Below the pieces are notes generated by a model. It saw only the letters and a program-made list of their open reading frames with translations. It had not been told where the DNA came from and did not search any database. Positions 5,611 through 13,079 of a stretch of DNA of 17,236 bases are shown in pieces. Location: positions 1 through 17,236 of the forward strand of contig URIT01000067.1 of the NCBI GenBank assembly GCA_900547945.1. The letters run 5' to 3'. A program made the position numbers and the translations under genes. Position 1 is the stretch's first letter. Every line of letters begins with the position of its first letter. This DNA comes from an uncultured bacterium (lineage in GTDB: Bacteria > Verrucomicrobiota > Kiritimatiellia > RFP12 > UBA1067).

Positions 5611-8600
5611 ATGATGAAAAACAGATTGCTTGCGCTGGCCGCCTGCGTGGCGTTCGCGGGATTCGCCGCAGGGCCCCGGATCCTCTTCGACACCGACATG
5701 GTGGAGGACTATGACGACGTGGGGGCGCTCGCGTGCCTCCACGCGCTGGCGGACGAGGGGAAGTGCGAAATCCTCGCGATGGCCTCCTGCACGCGCGACA
5801 ACCAGTCCGTCGCCGCCATCGAGATCGTCAACGCCTACTACGGGCGGCCCGGCATCCCGGTGGGCTGCGCGAAGGAGCTGGGCGTCGTCGGCGTGCCGGG
5901 CGGGAACCCGCAGCGCCCCGGGCACCGGAAGTTCACGCGCCTCGCGGAGGCCTACCCCCACTGGGTGAAGCACCTCAACTCGAACGACGCGCCGGACGCG
6001 AACGACGTCTACCGCAGGGCGCTCGCCGCCGCGCCCGACCGGAGCGTCGTCTTCTGCTCGGTCGGCTTCCTCACGAACGTGCGCCGCCTCCTGGAGACGA
6101 AGGGCGACCGCCACTCGCCGCTCGACGGCCGCGAACTCGTGAAGCGCAAGGTGCGCGCCTGGTACGTGATGGCGTGCCGGATGCCGAAGGGGCAGGAGTA
6201 CAACGCGATGCACGACGGGCCCTCCGCGCAGATCGCCTTCGCGCGGTGGCCCACGCCGATCGTCGTCTCGGACTGGGCGCTCGGCCGGCACATCTATTCG
6301 GGCCGCACGGTCGCCGAGCGCGCCTACCCCTATCCGAACCCCGTCCACGACCTCTTCGCCGAAGCCCTGCCGTCGCGCGCGTGCGTGCTTGCGGGGAAGG
6401 CCGAGGAGAAGGGCGTGGGCGGGCGTTGCTCCTGGGACGAGGCGACCGTGCTGGCCGCCGTGTACGGCCCCACCCGCTTCTTCGAGGTCGAGCGCGGCTT
6501 CCTCGCGGTGGACGCGACGGGGCTGAGCGAATGGACGCCCGACGCGAAGGGGCCCGTCCAGCGCCTCGTGCCCGCCGCCGCGCGCGACCGCCGCCGCTAC
6601 GCGAACCACAACGTGGGCGCGATCCTCGACGAGCTGATCGCGCGCGAGCCGATGTGCCGCCGCACCGACGCGGCCATCACGGCCTTCCGCCAGTCGAAGC
6701 TGGAGCGGACGGCGACGGGCGTGCGGATGACGCGGAGCGGCCGGACGCTCTGGAACCTCGAACTCGACACGCCCGAGGGGCGTCCCTTCTTCCATCCGCT
6801 CGCCCTGCCGGGCGGGCGCACGCTCACCGACCTGCGTCCCGCCGACCACGTCTGGCACCTCGGCGCGTGGTTCTCGTGGAAGTTCATCAACGGCGTCAAC
6901 TACTGGGAGCCGGCGGACGCGGCGCGCACGGGCGCCGAACCCGCCGGCGAGACGCGCGTCGTGAAGAAGGCGGTGCGCACGGAAGGGCTCGACTGCGTCG
7001 TCGACCTGAAGCTCGCCTACGGCCCGCGTGGCGCGGACGCCCCCGTCCTCCTCGAAGACCGCACGGTCACGATCGACCCGCCCGACCCGAACGGCGGCTA
7101 CATCATCACGACGCGCCACACGTTCACGGCGCAGGCGGACGTCACGCTCGACCGCACGCCGCCGCACGGCGACGTGAAGACGGGCGCATGGGGCGGCGGC
7201 TACGCGGGCGCGACGCTGCGCCTCGCCCCCGACGTGGCGAAGGCCTTCGCCGTGCGCGGCTTCGCGGGCGGGACGACGCCGGCGGCCTGCACGGGCGCGG
7301 AGACGACGTTCCTCGACCTCTCCGACCCCGCGACGGGCGAGGGCGTCACGTTCACGCAGCTCAAGGGGCCCGCGACGGCGCGCTTCTACCTGTGGCCCGA
7401 CAAGCGGATGGTGAACGCCTCGCCGCTCTACGCGGGGCCGCTCGCGCTCAGGAAGGGCGAGAAGCTGGAACTTGCCTACAAGATGGCCGTCCATGCGTCG
7501 AAGCGCGTTGCGGGCGCGTTGCGGGCGCGGCCCGTCGAGAAGATGGACCGGGGGCTCGTCGCCTCCGTCTCGCCGCGCGGCACGTATGTGGGGTGGCGGA
7601 TGCTGGAGGGCGACGCGCCCGGCCGGGCGTTCGACCTCTGGCGCCGGGCGGACGGGAAGACCGAGAAGGTCAACGCGCAGCCCATCGTCCAGACGAGCGA
7701 CTTCTTCCTCCCCGGCTACACGAACGCCGCCGCCGCGTATTCGCTCGACGGAAAGGCGTTCACGCCCGTCCGCTGCGTGCCGGACGGCGCGGCGCCGTAC
7801 ATCCGCATCCCGCTTGCGGACACGAACGCGACGGTGGCGGCGGTCGCCGTGGGCGACCTCGACGGCGACGGTGCCTACGACTACGTCGTCAAGACGCCGT
7901 CCGGCGGCACGGACCCCTGGGACCTCGTCTGGCGGCGCGCGCAGGACACCTACAAGCTCGAAGCCTACACGTCAAAGGGGGACTTCCTCTGGCGCGTGGA
8001 CCTCGGCTGGAACATCGAGATGGGCATCTGGTACGCGCCGTTCATCGTCGCCGACCTCGACGGCGACGGCAGGGCGGAGGTCGTCGCGAAGACGGCGCCC
8101 CTCGCGCCCGACTACCGCGACCCCGACGGGCGCGTGACGGACGGTCCCGAATACCTCACCGTGTTCGACGGCCTGACGGGGCGCATCCGCGCCCAGACGC
8201 CGTGGATCCCGCGCGCCGCGCCCGACCCCGCCGGCGACTACAACCACTACAACTCCCGCAACCAGATCGCCCTCGCGCACCTCGACGGCAAGACGCCCTG
8301 CGTGATCATGGAGCGCGGCACGTACGGCAAGATGATCGTCGACGCCTACCGCTTCACGGGGACGGCGCTGGAGCGCGTGTGGCAGTTCAACAACGAGTTC
8401 ATGCCGCGCCGGTTCAAGGGGCAGGGCGACCACGCCTGCCTGTGCGAGGACGTGGACGGCGACGGGTGCGACGAGGTGCTCATCGGCTCGCTCACGCTCG
8501 ACCACGACGGCACGGTGCTGTGGTGCAACGGGCGCGGCCATTCGGACGCGCACTACTACGGCGACATCGACCCGAAGCGGCCGGGGATGGAGCTCGCGTT

Positions 8601-9483
8601 CGTCTACGAGACGCCCCAGCGGAAGGGCGGCGGCCTCCTCCTCACGGACCCCGTGACGGGCGAGGACATCTGGGCGCTCGACGCGCCGACGCGCCACGTC
8701 CACGGCAGCGGCATCTGCGCGGACCTCGACCCCGTCCACCCCGGCCTCGAAATCTACGGGCAGGAGGTGGACCAGAGCGGCAATTCGAAGACGAACACGC
8801 ACCCGAGGAGCGACAACCGCTGGTTCTTCACGGCGGACGGCACGCTGCTCGCCGCCTACACGAACTGCACGTTCAACTACGGCAACGGCGTGCGGAATGC
8901 GTTCTGGGACGCCGACCTCCAGCGCGAGGTCTTCCGTGGGGGGCTGAAGGACCACGCGGGCGCGCGCCTCACCGGGCGCGTGCCGGGCCCGATGCTCGTC
9001 GCGGACCTCTTCGGCGACTGGCGCGAGGAGTTCATCACGGGGCACCGGGGCGAGATCCGCATCTACACGACGGACATCCCGGCGATGGACCGCCGCACGA
9101 CGCTCATGCGCGATGCGTCCTATCGCTCGCGCATCACGATGTGGACGAGCGGCTACGACCAGCAGCCGATCCTCACCTACGTGCCGAGCGCGCGCGATCC
9201 GAACGTCTCGGTGCGCCTTTCCGAGAACGCGCGCGAATTGTGGCTCGACGTGACGGCGCCGCTCGACCGTCCGCTCGCGGGCGTGCTGGAGGTGACGGAG
9301 CTGCCGAAGGGGTGGCGCGTGGACCTTGGGCGCGTGTCGCTCGACCTGCCGCCCGGCGGCGTGTGGTCGAAACGCCTCCCGATCCGCCGTCCGCCCAACC
9401 CGAAGGGCCGCTACGGGGCGACGGCCACGCTCACGCGCGAAGGTGCGCCCGCGCTCGTCGTCCGCCAGCCGTTTATGCTATAA
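5611..9483 (+). CDS. Three-domain fusion: nucleoside hydrolase-like, DUF6807, PL11 rhamnogalacturonan lyase
   Basis: An exported 1290-aa protein. Signal peptide: residues 1-20 (MMKNRLL, then a hydrophobic Ala-rich stretch). Residues 22-345 are nucleoside-hydrolase-like, with ILFDTDMVEDYDD (residues 24-36) as the Ca2+/ribose-binding Asp cluster, EYNAMHDG further in and SWDEATVLAAV near the end. Residues about 356-632 match DUF6807/PmoA-like (PF14100), including GRPFFHPLALPGG and HVWHLGAWFSW. Residues about 647-1195 are polysaccharide lyase family 11: MDRGLVASVSPRGTYVGWRM opens it, and propeller-type motifs such as VGDLDGDG (about 748), VADLDGDG (813) and EDVDGDG (946) carry the Ca2+ ligands. 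PL11 cleaves the Rha-GalA backbone of rhamnogalacturonan I by beta-elimination. A C-terminal strand-rich region (1200-1290) is unassigned. The frame is open throughout. ATG 5611 fits the leaderless promoter; ATG 5614 is the alternative. Activity of the first two domains is not established. Confidence 0.9.
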   Translation: MMKNRLLALAACVAFAGFAAGPRILFDTDMVEDYDDVGALACLHALADEGKCEILAMASCTRDNQSVAAIEIVNAYYGRPGIPVGCAKELGVVGVPGGNPQRPGHRKFTRLAEAYPHWVKHLNSNDAPDANDVYRRALAAAPDRSVVFCSVGFLTNVRRLLETKGDRHSPLDGRELVKRKVRAWYVMACRMPKGQEYNAMHDGPSAQIAFARWPTPIVVSDWALGRHIYSGRTVAERAYPYPNPVHDLFAEALPSRACVLAGKAEEKGVGGRCSWDEATVLAAVYGPTRFFEVERGFLAVDATGLSEWTPDAKGPVQRLVPAAARDRRRYANHNVGAILDELIAREPMCRRTDAAITAFRQSKLERTATGVRMTRSGRTLWNLELDTPEGRPFFHPLALPGGRTLTDLRPADHVWHLGAWFSWKFINGVNYWEPADAARTGAEPAGETRVVKKAVRTEGLDCVVDLKLAYGPRGADAPVLLEDRTVTIDPPDPNGGYIITTRHTFTAQADVTLDRTPPHGDVKTGAWGGGYAGATLRLAPDVAKAFAVRGFAGGTTPAACTGAETTFLDLSDPATGEGVTFTQLKGPATARFYLWPDKRMVNASPLYAGPLALRKGEKLELAYKMAVHASKRVAGALRARPVEKMDRGLVASVSPRGTYVGWRMLEGDAPGRAFDLWRRADGKTEKVNAQPIVQTSDFFLPGYTNAAAAYSLDGKAFTPVRCVPDGAAPYIRIPLADTNATVAAVAVGDLDGDGAYDYVVKTPSGGTDPWDLVWRRAQDTYKLEAYTSKGDFLWRVDLGWNIEMGIWYAPFIVADLDGDGRAEVVAKTAPLAPDYRDPDGRVTDGPEYLTVFDGLTGRIRAQTPWIPRAAPDPAGDYNHYNSRNQIALAHLDGKTPCVIMERGTYGKMIVDAYRFTGTALERVWQFNNEFMPRRFKGQGDHACLCEDVDGDGCDEVLIGSLTLDHDGTVLWCNGRGHSDAHYYGDIDPKRPGMELAFVYETPQRKGGGLLLTDPVTGEDIWALDAPTRHVHGSGICADLDPVHPGLEIYGQEVDQSGNSKTNTHPRSDNRWFFTADGTLLAAYTNCTFNYGNGVRNAFWDADLQREVFRGGLKDHAGARLTGRVPGPMLVADLFGDWREEFITGHRGEIRIYTTDIPAMDRRTTLMRDASYRSRITMWTSGYDQQPILTYVPSARDPNVSVRLSENARELWLDVTAPLDRPLAGVLEVTELPKGWRVDLGRVSLDLPPGGVWSKRLPIRRPPNPKGRYGATATLTREGAPALVVRQPFML

Positions 9484-9484
9484 T
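9476..9484 (+). promoter_or_regulatory. Extended -10 promoter of gatC, overlapping the upstream stop codon
   Basis: TGC plus TATAAT (9479-9484) is a consensus extended -10. The TAA stop of the PL11 fusion (9481-9483) lies inside the hexamer. The gatC ATG is 10 nt after the box with no Shine-Dalgarno sequence, so the transcript would have almost no leader. The -35 region (about 9456-9461) does not resemble TTGACA. Confidence 0.75.
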
Positions 9485-9493
9485 ACCCTCTCT

Positions 9494-9793
9494 ATGAACA
9501 AGCCCACCATCGATGTCGCCTACGTGGCGGAACTGGCGCGTCTGGACCTGACCGACGCGGAAAAGGCCGTTTTCCAGCCCCAGCTCGAAAATATCGTCAA
9601 GTACGTCGAAAAGATCGCCTCCGTGGACGTGACGGATGTGCCGCCCACGATGCACGGGCGCGAGATCGTGAACGCCTTCCGCGAAGACGTGGTGCGCCCC
9701 TCGCTCGACCGCGAGGCCGCGCTCGCGAACGCGCCCGCCCGCACGGGCGACGAGTTCATGCTGCCGAAGATCGTGGAGGGGGCGGAGAGCTAG
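9494..9793 (+). CDS. gatC: Asp/Glu-tRNA amidotransferase subunit C
   Basis: A 99-aa subunit, the normal length for GatC. It stabilises the GatA-GatB complex that converts Glu-tRNA(Gln) and/or Asp-tRNA(Asn) into the correctly amidated forms. Family features are VAYVAELARLDLTDAEKAVF at the start, FQPQLENIVKYVEKIASVDV, and the C-terminal REDVVRPSLDREAALANAPA segment that wraps GatA. The start is ATG 9494 and is likely leaderless. gatA follows after a 78-bp gap containing a palindromic element, then a secretin and gatB. The upstream PL11 gene ends within this gene's promoter, so gatC has its own expression signal and is not simply the tail of the glycan operon. Confidence 0.95.
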   Translation: MNKPTIDVAYVAELARLDLTDAEKAVFQPQLENIVKYVEKIASVDVTDVPPTMHGREIVNAFREDVVRPSLDREAALANAPARTGDEFMLPKIVEGAES

Positions 9794-9798
9794 GATTG

Positions 9799-9852
9799 AC
9801 CGCCGCAAGGCGGCGCCATGGGCGGGGTTCGGGGACGCCAGAGTCCCCGTCC
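9799..9852. repeat. 54-nt palindromic element between gatC and gatA
   Basis: Two hairpins lie side by side: CCGCC/GGCGG around a GCAA loop (9800-9813) and GGGGAC/GTCCCC around GCCAGA (9831-9848). The element matches, in inverted orientation, the segment inserted in gatA (11176-11229): by hand about 43 of 55 aligned columns agree, and both are 54 nt long. It sits between the gatC stop and the gatA RBS and could affect mRNA stability or relative expression. Confidence 0.8.
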
Positions 9853-9860
9853 TTTAGGGA

Positions 9861-9867
9861 AGGAAGG
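9861..9867 (+). promoter_or_regulatory. Ribosome binding site of gatA
   Basis: AGGAAGG, 4 nt before ATG 9872. It decides against an in-frame ATG at 9818 that lies inside the palindromic element and would add 18 residues foreign to the family. Confidence 0.75.
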
Positions 9868-9871
9868 CAAA

Positions 9872-11326
9872 ATGGAACTTTTCAAGCTTGGAATCAAGGC
9901 GGCCCGCGAGGGCCTTGCGAAGGGCGACTTCACGAGCGAGGAGCTGGTGCGGGCGGTCATCGACCGCGTCCATGCCGAGAATCCGCGCATCGGCGCGTAC
10001 CTGACGTTCGACGAGGAGGGGGCGCTTGCGGCGGCGCGGGCGAACCCGAAGGCCGTGCCGATCGCGGTCAAGGACCTCATCAACGTGAAGGGCCAGCCCT
10101 GCACGTGCGGCTCGAAGATCCTCGAAGGCTACGTGAGCCCGTACGACGCGACGGTCATCCGGAACCTCAAGGCGCACGACTTCATCTGCGCGGGGCGCGT
10201 GAACATGGACGAGTTCGCGATGGGGTCCTCCACGGAGAACTCCGCGCTCGGCCGCACGGTGAACCCCTACGACCCGGCGCGCGTGCCGGGCGGCAGCTCG
10301 GGCGGCAGCGCGGCGGCCGTGGGCGGCGACCTCTGCATCGCGGCCCTCGGCACGGACACGGGCGGCTCGATCCGCCAGCCCGCGAGCTTCTGCAACTGCG
10401 TCGGCCTCAAGCCGAGCTACGGGCGCGTGAGCCGCTACGGCGTGACGGCGTTCGCGAGCTCCCTCGACCAGGTGGGCCCGATGACGAAGAGCGTGGAGGA
10501 TGCGGCCCTGCTCCTCCAGGCCCTTGCGGGGCACGACGAGATGGACGGCACGACGCCGCGCGAGCCGGTGCCCGACTACGCGGCCGCGCTCGCGGGCGCT
10601 TCGCTCAAGGGCGTGAGGATCGGCCTTCCGAAGGAATACTACATCGACGGCCTCGACCCCGAGGTGAAGCGCCTCACGGACGCGGCGATCCGGACGTGCG
10701 CGGCGGCGGGCGCGGAGATCGTGGAGGTCTCGCTCCCGCACACCGAGTACGCGATGGCGGTCTACTACGTCGTCGCCCCCGCCGAGGCGAGCGCGAACCT
10801 CGCGCGCTTCGACGGCGTGCGCTACGGCCACCGCTCGGCGAAGAGCGATAACGTGTTCAACCTCTACGCGCGCAGCCGCGCCGAGGGCTTCGGCCCCGAG
10901 GTGAAGCGCCGCATCATCATGGGCACCTACGTGCTGTCGAGCGGCTACTACGACGCCTACTACGGGCGCGCCTCGAAGGTGCGCACGCTCATCCGCCGCG
11001 ACTTCGAGCAGGTGTTCCGGAAGGTGGACGCGCTCCTCACGCCCGTCGCGCCGACGCCGGCGTTCAGGATCGGCGAATTGCAGGATCCGCTCACGATGTA
11101 CCTGAACGACCTCTTCACGATCCCGAGCGCGCTCGCGGGCAACTGCGCGATGAGCGTGCCGGCGGGGTTCACAGAGGACGGGGGCGCAGGCGCCTCCGAA
11201 CCCCGGCCCACGGCGCCGGCAGCGGCGGTTCCGCCGTTGCCGGTCGGCGTGCAGTTCATCTGCGACGCCTTCCGCGAGGACCGGCTGCTCGCCATCGGCA
11301 GGGCCTTCGAGGAGGCGCGGGGGTGA
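9872..11326 (+). CDS. gatA: Asp/Glu-tRNA amidotransferase subunit A, with an 18-residue insert
   Basis: A 484-aa amidase-signature enzyme that releases ammonia from glutamine for the GatB kinase/transamidase site. The Lys/cis-Ser/Ser triad is visible as K67 (in IAVKDLINVKG), S142 (in GGSSGGSAA) and S166 (in GTDTGGSIRQPA), with the usual spacings of 75 and 24. The ending VPAGFTEDG...LPVGVQFICDAF is typical except for GAGASEPRPTAPAAAVPP (residues 438-455), placed exactly between EDG and LPVG, which are normally adjacent. That insert is encoded by a palindromic repeat. The active-site region is unaffected and the frame is intact, so the enzyme is probably functional. The stop overlaps the GTG of the next gene by 4 nt (GTGA), indicating translational coupling. 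Confidence 0.95.
   Translation: MELFKLGIKAAREGLAKGDFTSEELVRAVIDRVHAENPRIGAYLTFDEEGALAAARANPKAVPIAVKDLINVKGQPCTCGSKILEGYVSPYDATVIRNLKAHDFICAGRVNMDEFAMGSSTENSALGRTVNPYDPARVPGGSSGGSAAAVGGDLCIAALGTDTGGSIRQPASFCNCVGLKPSYGRVSRYGVTAFASSLDQVGPMTKSVEDAALLLQALAGHDEMDGTTPREPVPDYAAALAGASLKGVRIGLPKEYYIDGLDPEVKRLTDAAIRTCAAAGAEIVEVSLPHTEYAMAVYYVVAPAEASANLARFDGVRYGHRSAKSDNVFNLYARSRAEGFGPEVKRRIIMGTYVLSSGYYDAYYGRASKVRTLIRRDFEQVFRKVDALLTPVAPTPAFRIGELQDPLTMYLNDLFTIPSALAGNCAMSVPAGFTEDGGAGASEPRPTAPAAAVPPLPVGVQFICDAFREDRLLAIGRAFEEARG
11176..11241. repeat. Palindromic element inserted in frame in gatA
   Basis: The segment encoding the extra GatA residues (insert codons 11183-11236). It contains the near-perfect stem GGCAGCGGCGG / CCGCCGTTGCC around TT (11218-11241, one mismatch) and a second stem, GGGGGCGC / GCGCCTCC around AG (11180-11197, one mismatch). 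Read as reverse complement, 11176-11229 aligns with the element at 9799-9852. Substitutions between the copies largely keep the second stem pairable. The insertion length is a multiple of three and has no stop in the gatA frame. Confidence 0.8.
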
Positions 11327-13074
11327 AGGCGTTGCTCGCCACGCTCCTGGGGGCTGCGTGCCTCTCCGCAACGGGGTCCGAACTGCTCGCCGCGCCGGTC
11401 GTGACGAACGTCGCGACGTTCGCGGTGCAGGTGACGAACCAGCTCTACCTCGCGGTGAGCCCGCTCACGAACGACCCGTTCGCGGTGTCGTCGCCGCAGC
11501 CGACGAACGCGGTGGCGGACGCGCTGGCGGGCGGGACGACGACGAACGCCGTGACGGCGGCGGGGACGGTGACGAACGTCCCCGCGCTCCTCCTCCTCGA
11601 CACGAACCGGCTCGACAAGGCGGTGGCGGCGGCGGTGAAGGCGGCGGCGGCGGACGTCGCGGCGGCGGCCGAGAAGAGCGAGGCCGCGCTGCGGGCGCGG
11701 CGCGTCGATACGCGCTCGTTCCCGCTCCGGCACGTCTCCGCGACCGAGGTGGCCGAGCGGATCAACGCGATGTGGGCCGGCGACTTCGGCCTCGGGTGGA
11801 AGCTCGGCGCGGTCGCGCAGGCGTTCCCGGACGCGAACGTCGTCATGGTGACGGCGCCGGGCGTCGTCCTCGACGCCTGCGAGCGGGTCGTGCGCGAGGT
11901 GGACGTGGCGGCGCAGCAGGTCTACATCGAGGCGCGGTTCGTGGAGCTTTCCAACAACGCCTCGCACAAACTCGGCATCGACTGGCGCATGCTCGACGGC
12001 ATGACCGGCGCCCTGAGCATGAACTCGACCTTCGACCAGCGGCGCATGGAGGGCGTGCAGAGCGTCGTCGAGGACGGCAACTCGACGAAGACGACCTACG
12101 GCGAGGGCGGCATCAACCGCGTGAACCTTTCGCGCGTGCAGGGCACGATCGGCATGAGCGACCTCTACGTGATCCTGCGCGCGCTCGAATCGAGCGAGGA
12201 CGCGCGCACGTTCTCGAACCCGAAGATCATCGTCGCCTCCGGGCGCAAGGCGACCGTGGACATGACGACGAAGTATCCGAACGTGACGATCGCCGTCAAG
12301 AAGACGATCAACGACAACTCGACCTCGGTGGACCTCGACATGAAGATGAGCGCGATCCCCGGCGAGGACAAGATGATGTTCGCCAAGGAAGCGTTCTTCT
12401 CGTGGGGCATCTCGCTCGACGTGACGCCGCGCGTCGGCGCGGACGGCCTCATCCACGTGGAGATCGTCCCCACGGTCAGCTCGAAGACGGGCGAGGTGAC
12501 GGCCGGCGGCGGCGACGACGATTCCGACGCCTATGCCGCCAAGTATCCGATCATCGAGGTGCAGCGCCTCGTCACCGCGTTCAACATGGCCAGCGGCACG
12601 ACCGCCGTGATCGGCGGCCTCTCCCGCACCGTGGAGACGCAGATGGACAACGGCATCCCGTGGCTGCGCGACTGGTGGTGGATCGGGCCGCGCCTCTTCG
12701 GTTCGAAGGTGCGCGTGAAGGAGCAGAAGGAGATCCTCGTCTTCGTGACGGTGGGCCTCGTGGACGCCCGCACGATCAAGAAGGACGCGGGCCTCCCGAA
12801 GAACGCGGTGCTTGGCCGCCAGTATACCGACGGCATCCTGCACGAGCCGGGTGACCGCATCCGCCAGGGCATCCGGGGCATGGACTCGCTCGACCTCCGT
12901 TCGCTGGAGGAGCAGGCCCACGACCCGTGCCGCACGAACCGCCTTGTCACGGCGCGGGGCGAGATCGAGCGTCTGCGGCACCGCCTCGACGAACGCCTGC
13001 GCCAGCTCAACGAGACGGGAACGACGAACCTCTGGGACGCGATCAATGCGCTCTCCCCACGCGAAGGAAAGTGA
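11323..13074 (+). CDS. Secretin (outer-membrane GspD/PilQ-like protein)
   Basis: A 583-aa secretin-family protein, expected to form the outer-membrane pore of a type II secretion or type IV pilus-like system. A signal peptide spans about residues 1-24 (MKALLATLLGAACLSATGSE). Residues 25-125 are a Thr/Asn/Ala-rich linker with a helical Ala/Lys stretch. A secretin N-domain follows at about 129-197 (SFPLRHVSATEVAERINAMW...VVREVDV). The secretin core runs about 198-480: QQVYIEARFVELS, LGIDW, ARTFSNPKIIVASGRKA, ISLDVTPRV, HVEIVPTVSS, TTAVIGGL and EILVFVTVGLVD. A charged helical C-terminus (482-583) might bind a pilotin. Its GTG start overlaps the gatA stop and gatB begins 5 nt after its stop, so it is locked into the gat operon. 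No ATPase or pilin gene is visible here, so the subtype is undecided. Confidence 0.88.
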   Translation: MKALLATLLGAACLSATGSELLAAPVVTNVATFAVQVTNQLYLAVSPLTNDPFAVSSPQPTNAVADALAGGTTTNAVTAAGTVTNVPALLLLDTNRLDKAVAAAVKAAAADVAAAAEKSEAALRARRVDTRSFPLRHVSATEVAERINAMWAGDFGLGWKLGAVAQAFPDANVVMVTAPGVVLDACERVVREVDVAAQQVYIEARFVELSNNASHKLGIDWRMLDGMTGALSMNSTFDQRRMEGVQSVVEDGNSTKTTYGEGGINRVNLSRVQGTIGMSDLYVILRALESSEDARTFSNPKIIVASGRKATVDMTTKYPNVTIAVKKTINDNSTSVDLDMKMSAIPGEDKMMFAKEAFFSWGISLDVTPRVGADGLIHVEIVPTVSSKTGEVTAGGGDDDSDAYAAKYPIIEVQRLVTAFNMASGTTAVIGGLSRTVETQMDNGIPWLRDWWWIGPRLFGSKVRVKEQKEILVFVTVGLVDARTIKKDAGLPKNAVLGRQYTDGILHEPGDRIRQGIRGMDSLDLRSLEEQAHDPCRTNRLVTARGEIERLRHRLDERLRQLNETGTTNLWDAINALSPREGK

Positions 13075-13079
13075 AGACG

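Noticed and set aside
5733..9497. A 1254-aa + strand frame parallel to the PL11 fusion
   Set aside because: It is an out-of-frame shadow, nearly all Arg, Gly, Pro and Ala, without a start signal. The real frame has three recognised domains.
9818..9871. Upstream ATG start for gatA
   Set aside because: It lies within the palindromic element and adds residues unlike GatA. The RBS at 9861-9867 and the family length support 9872.
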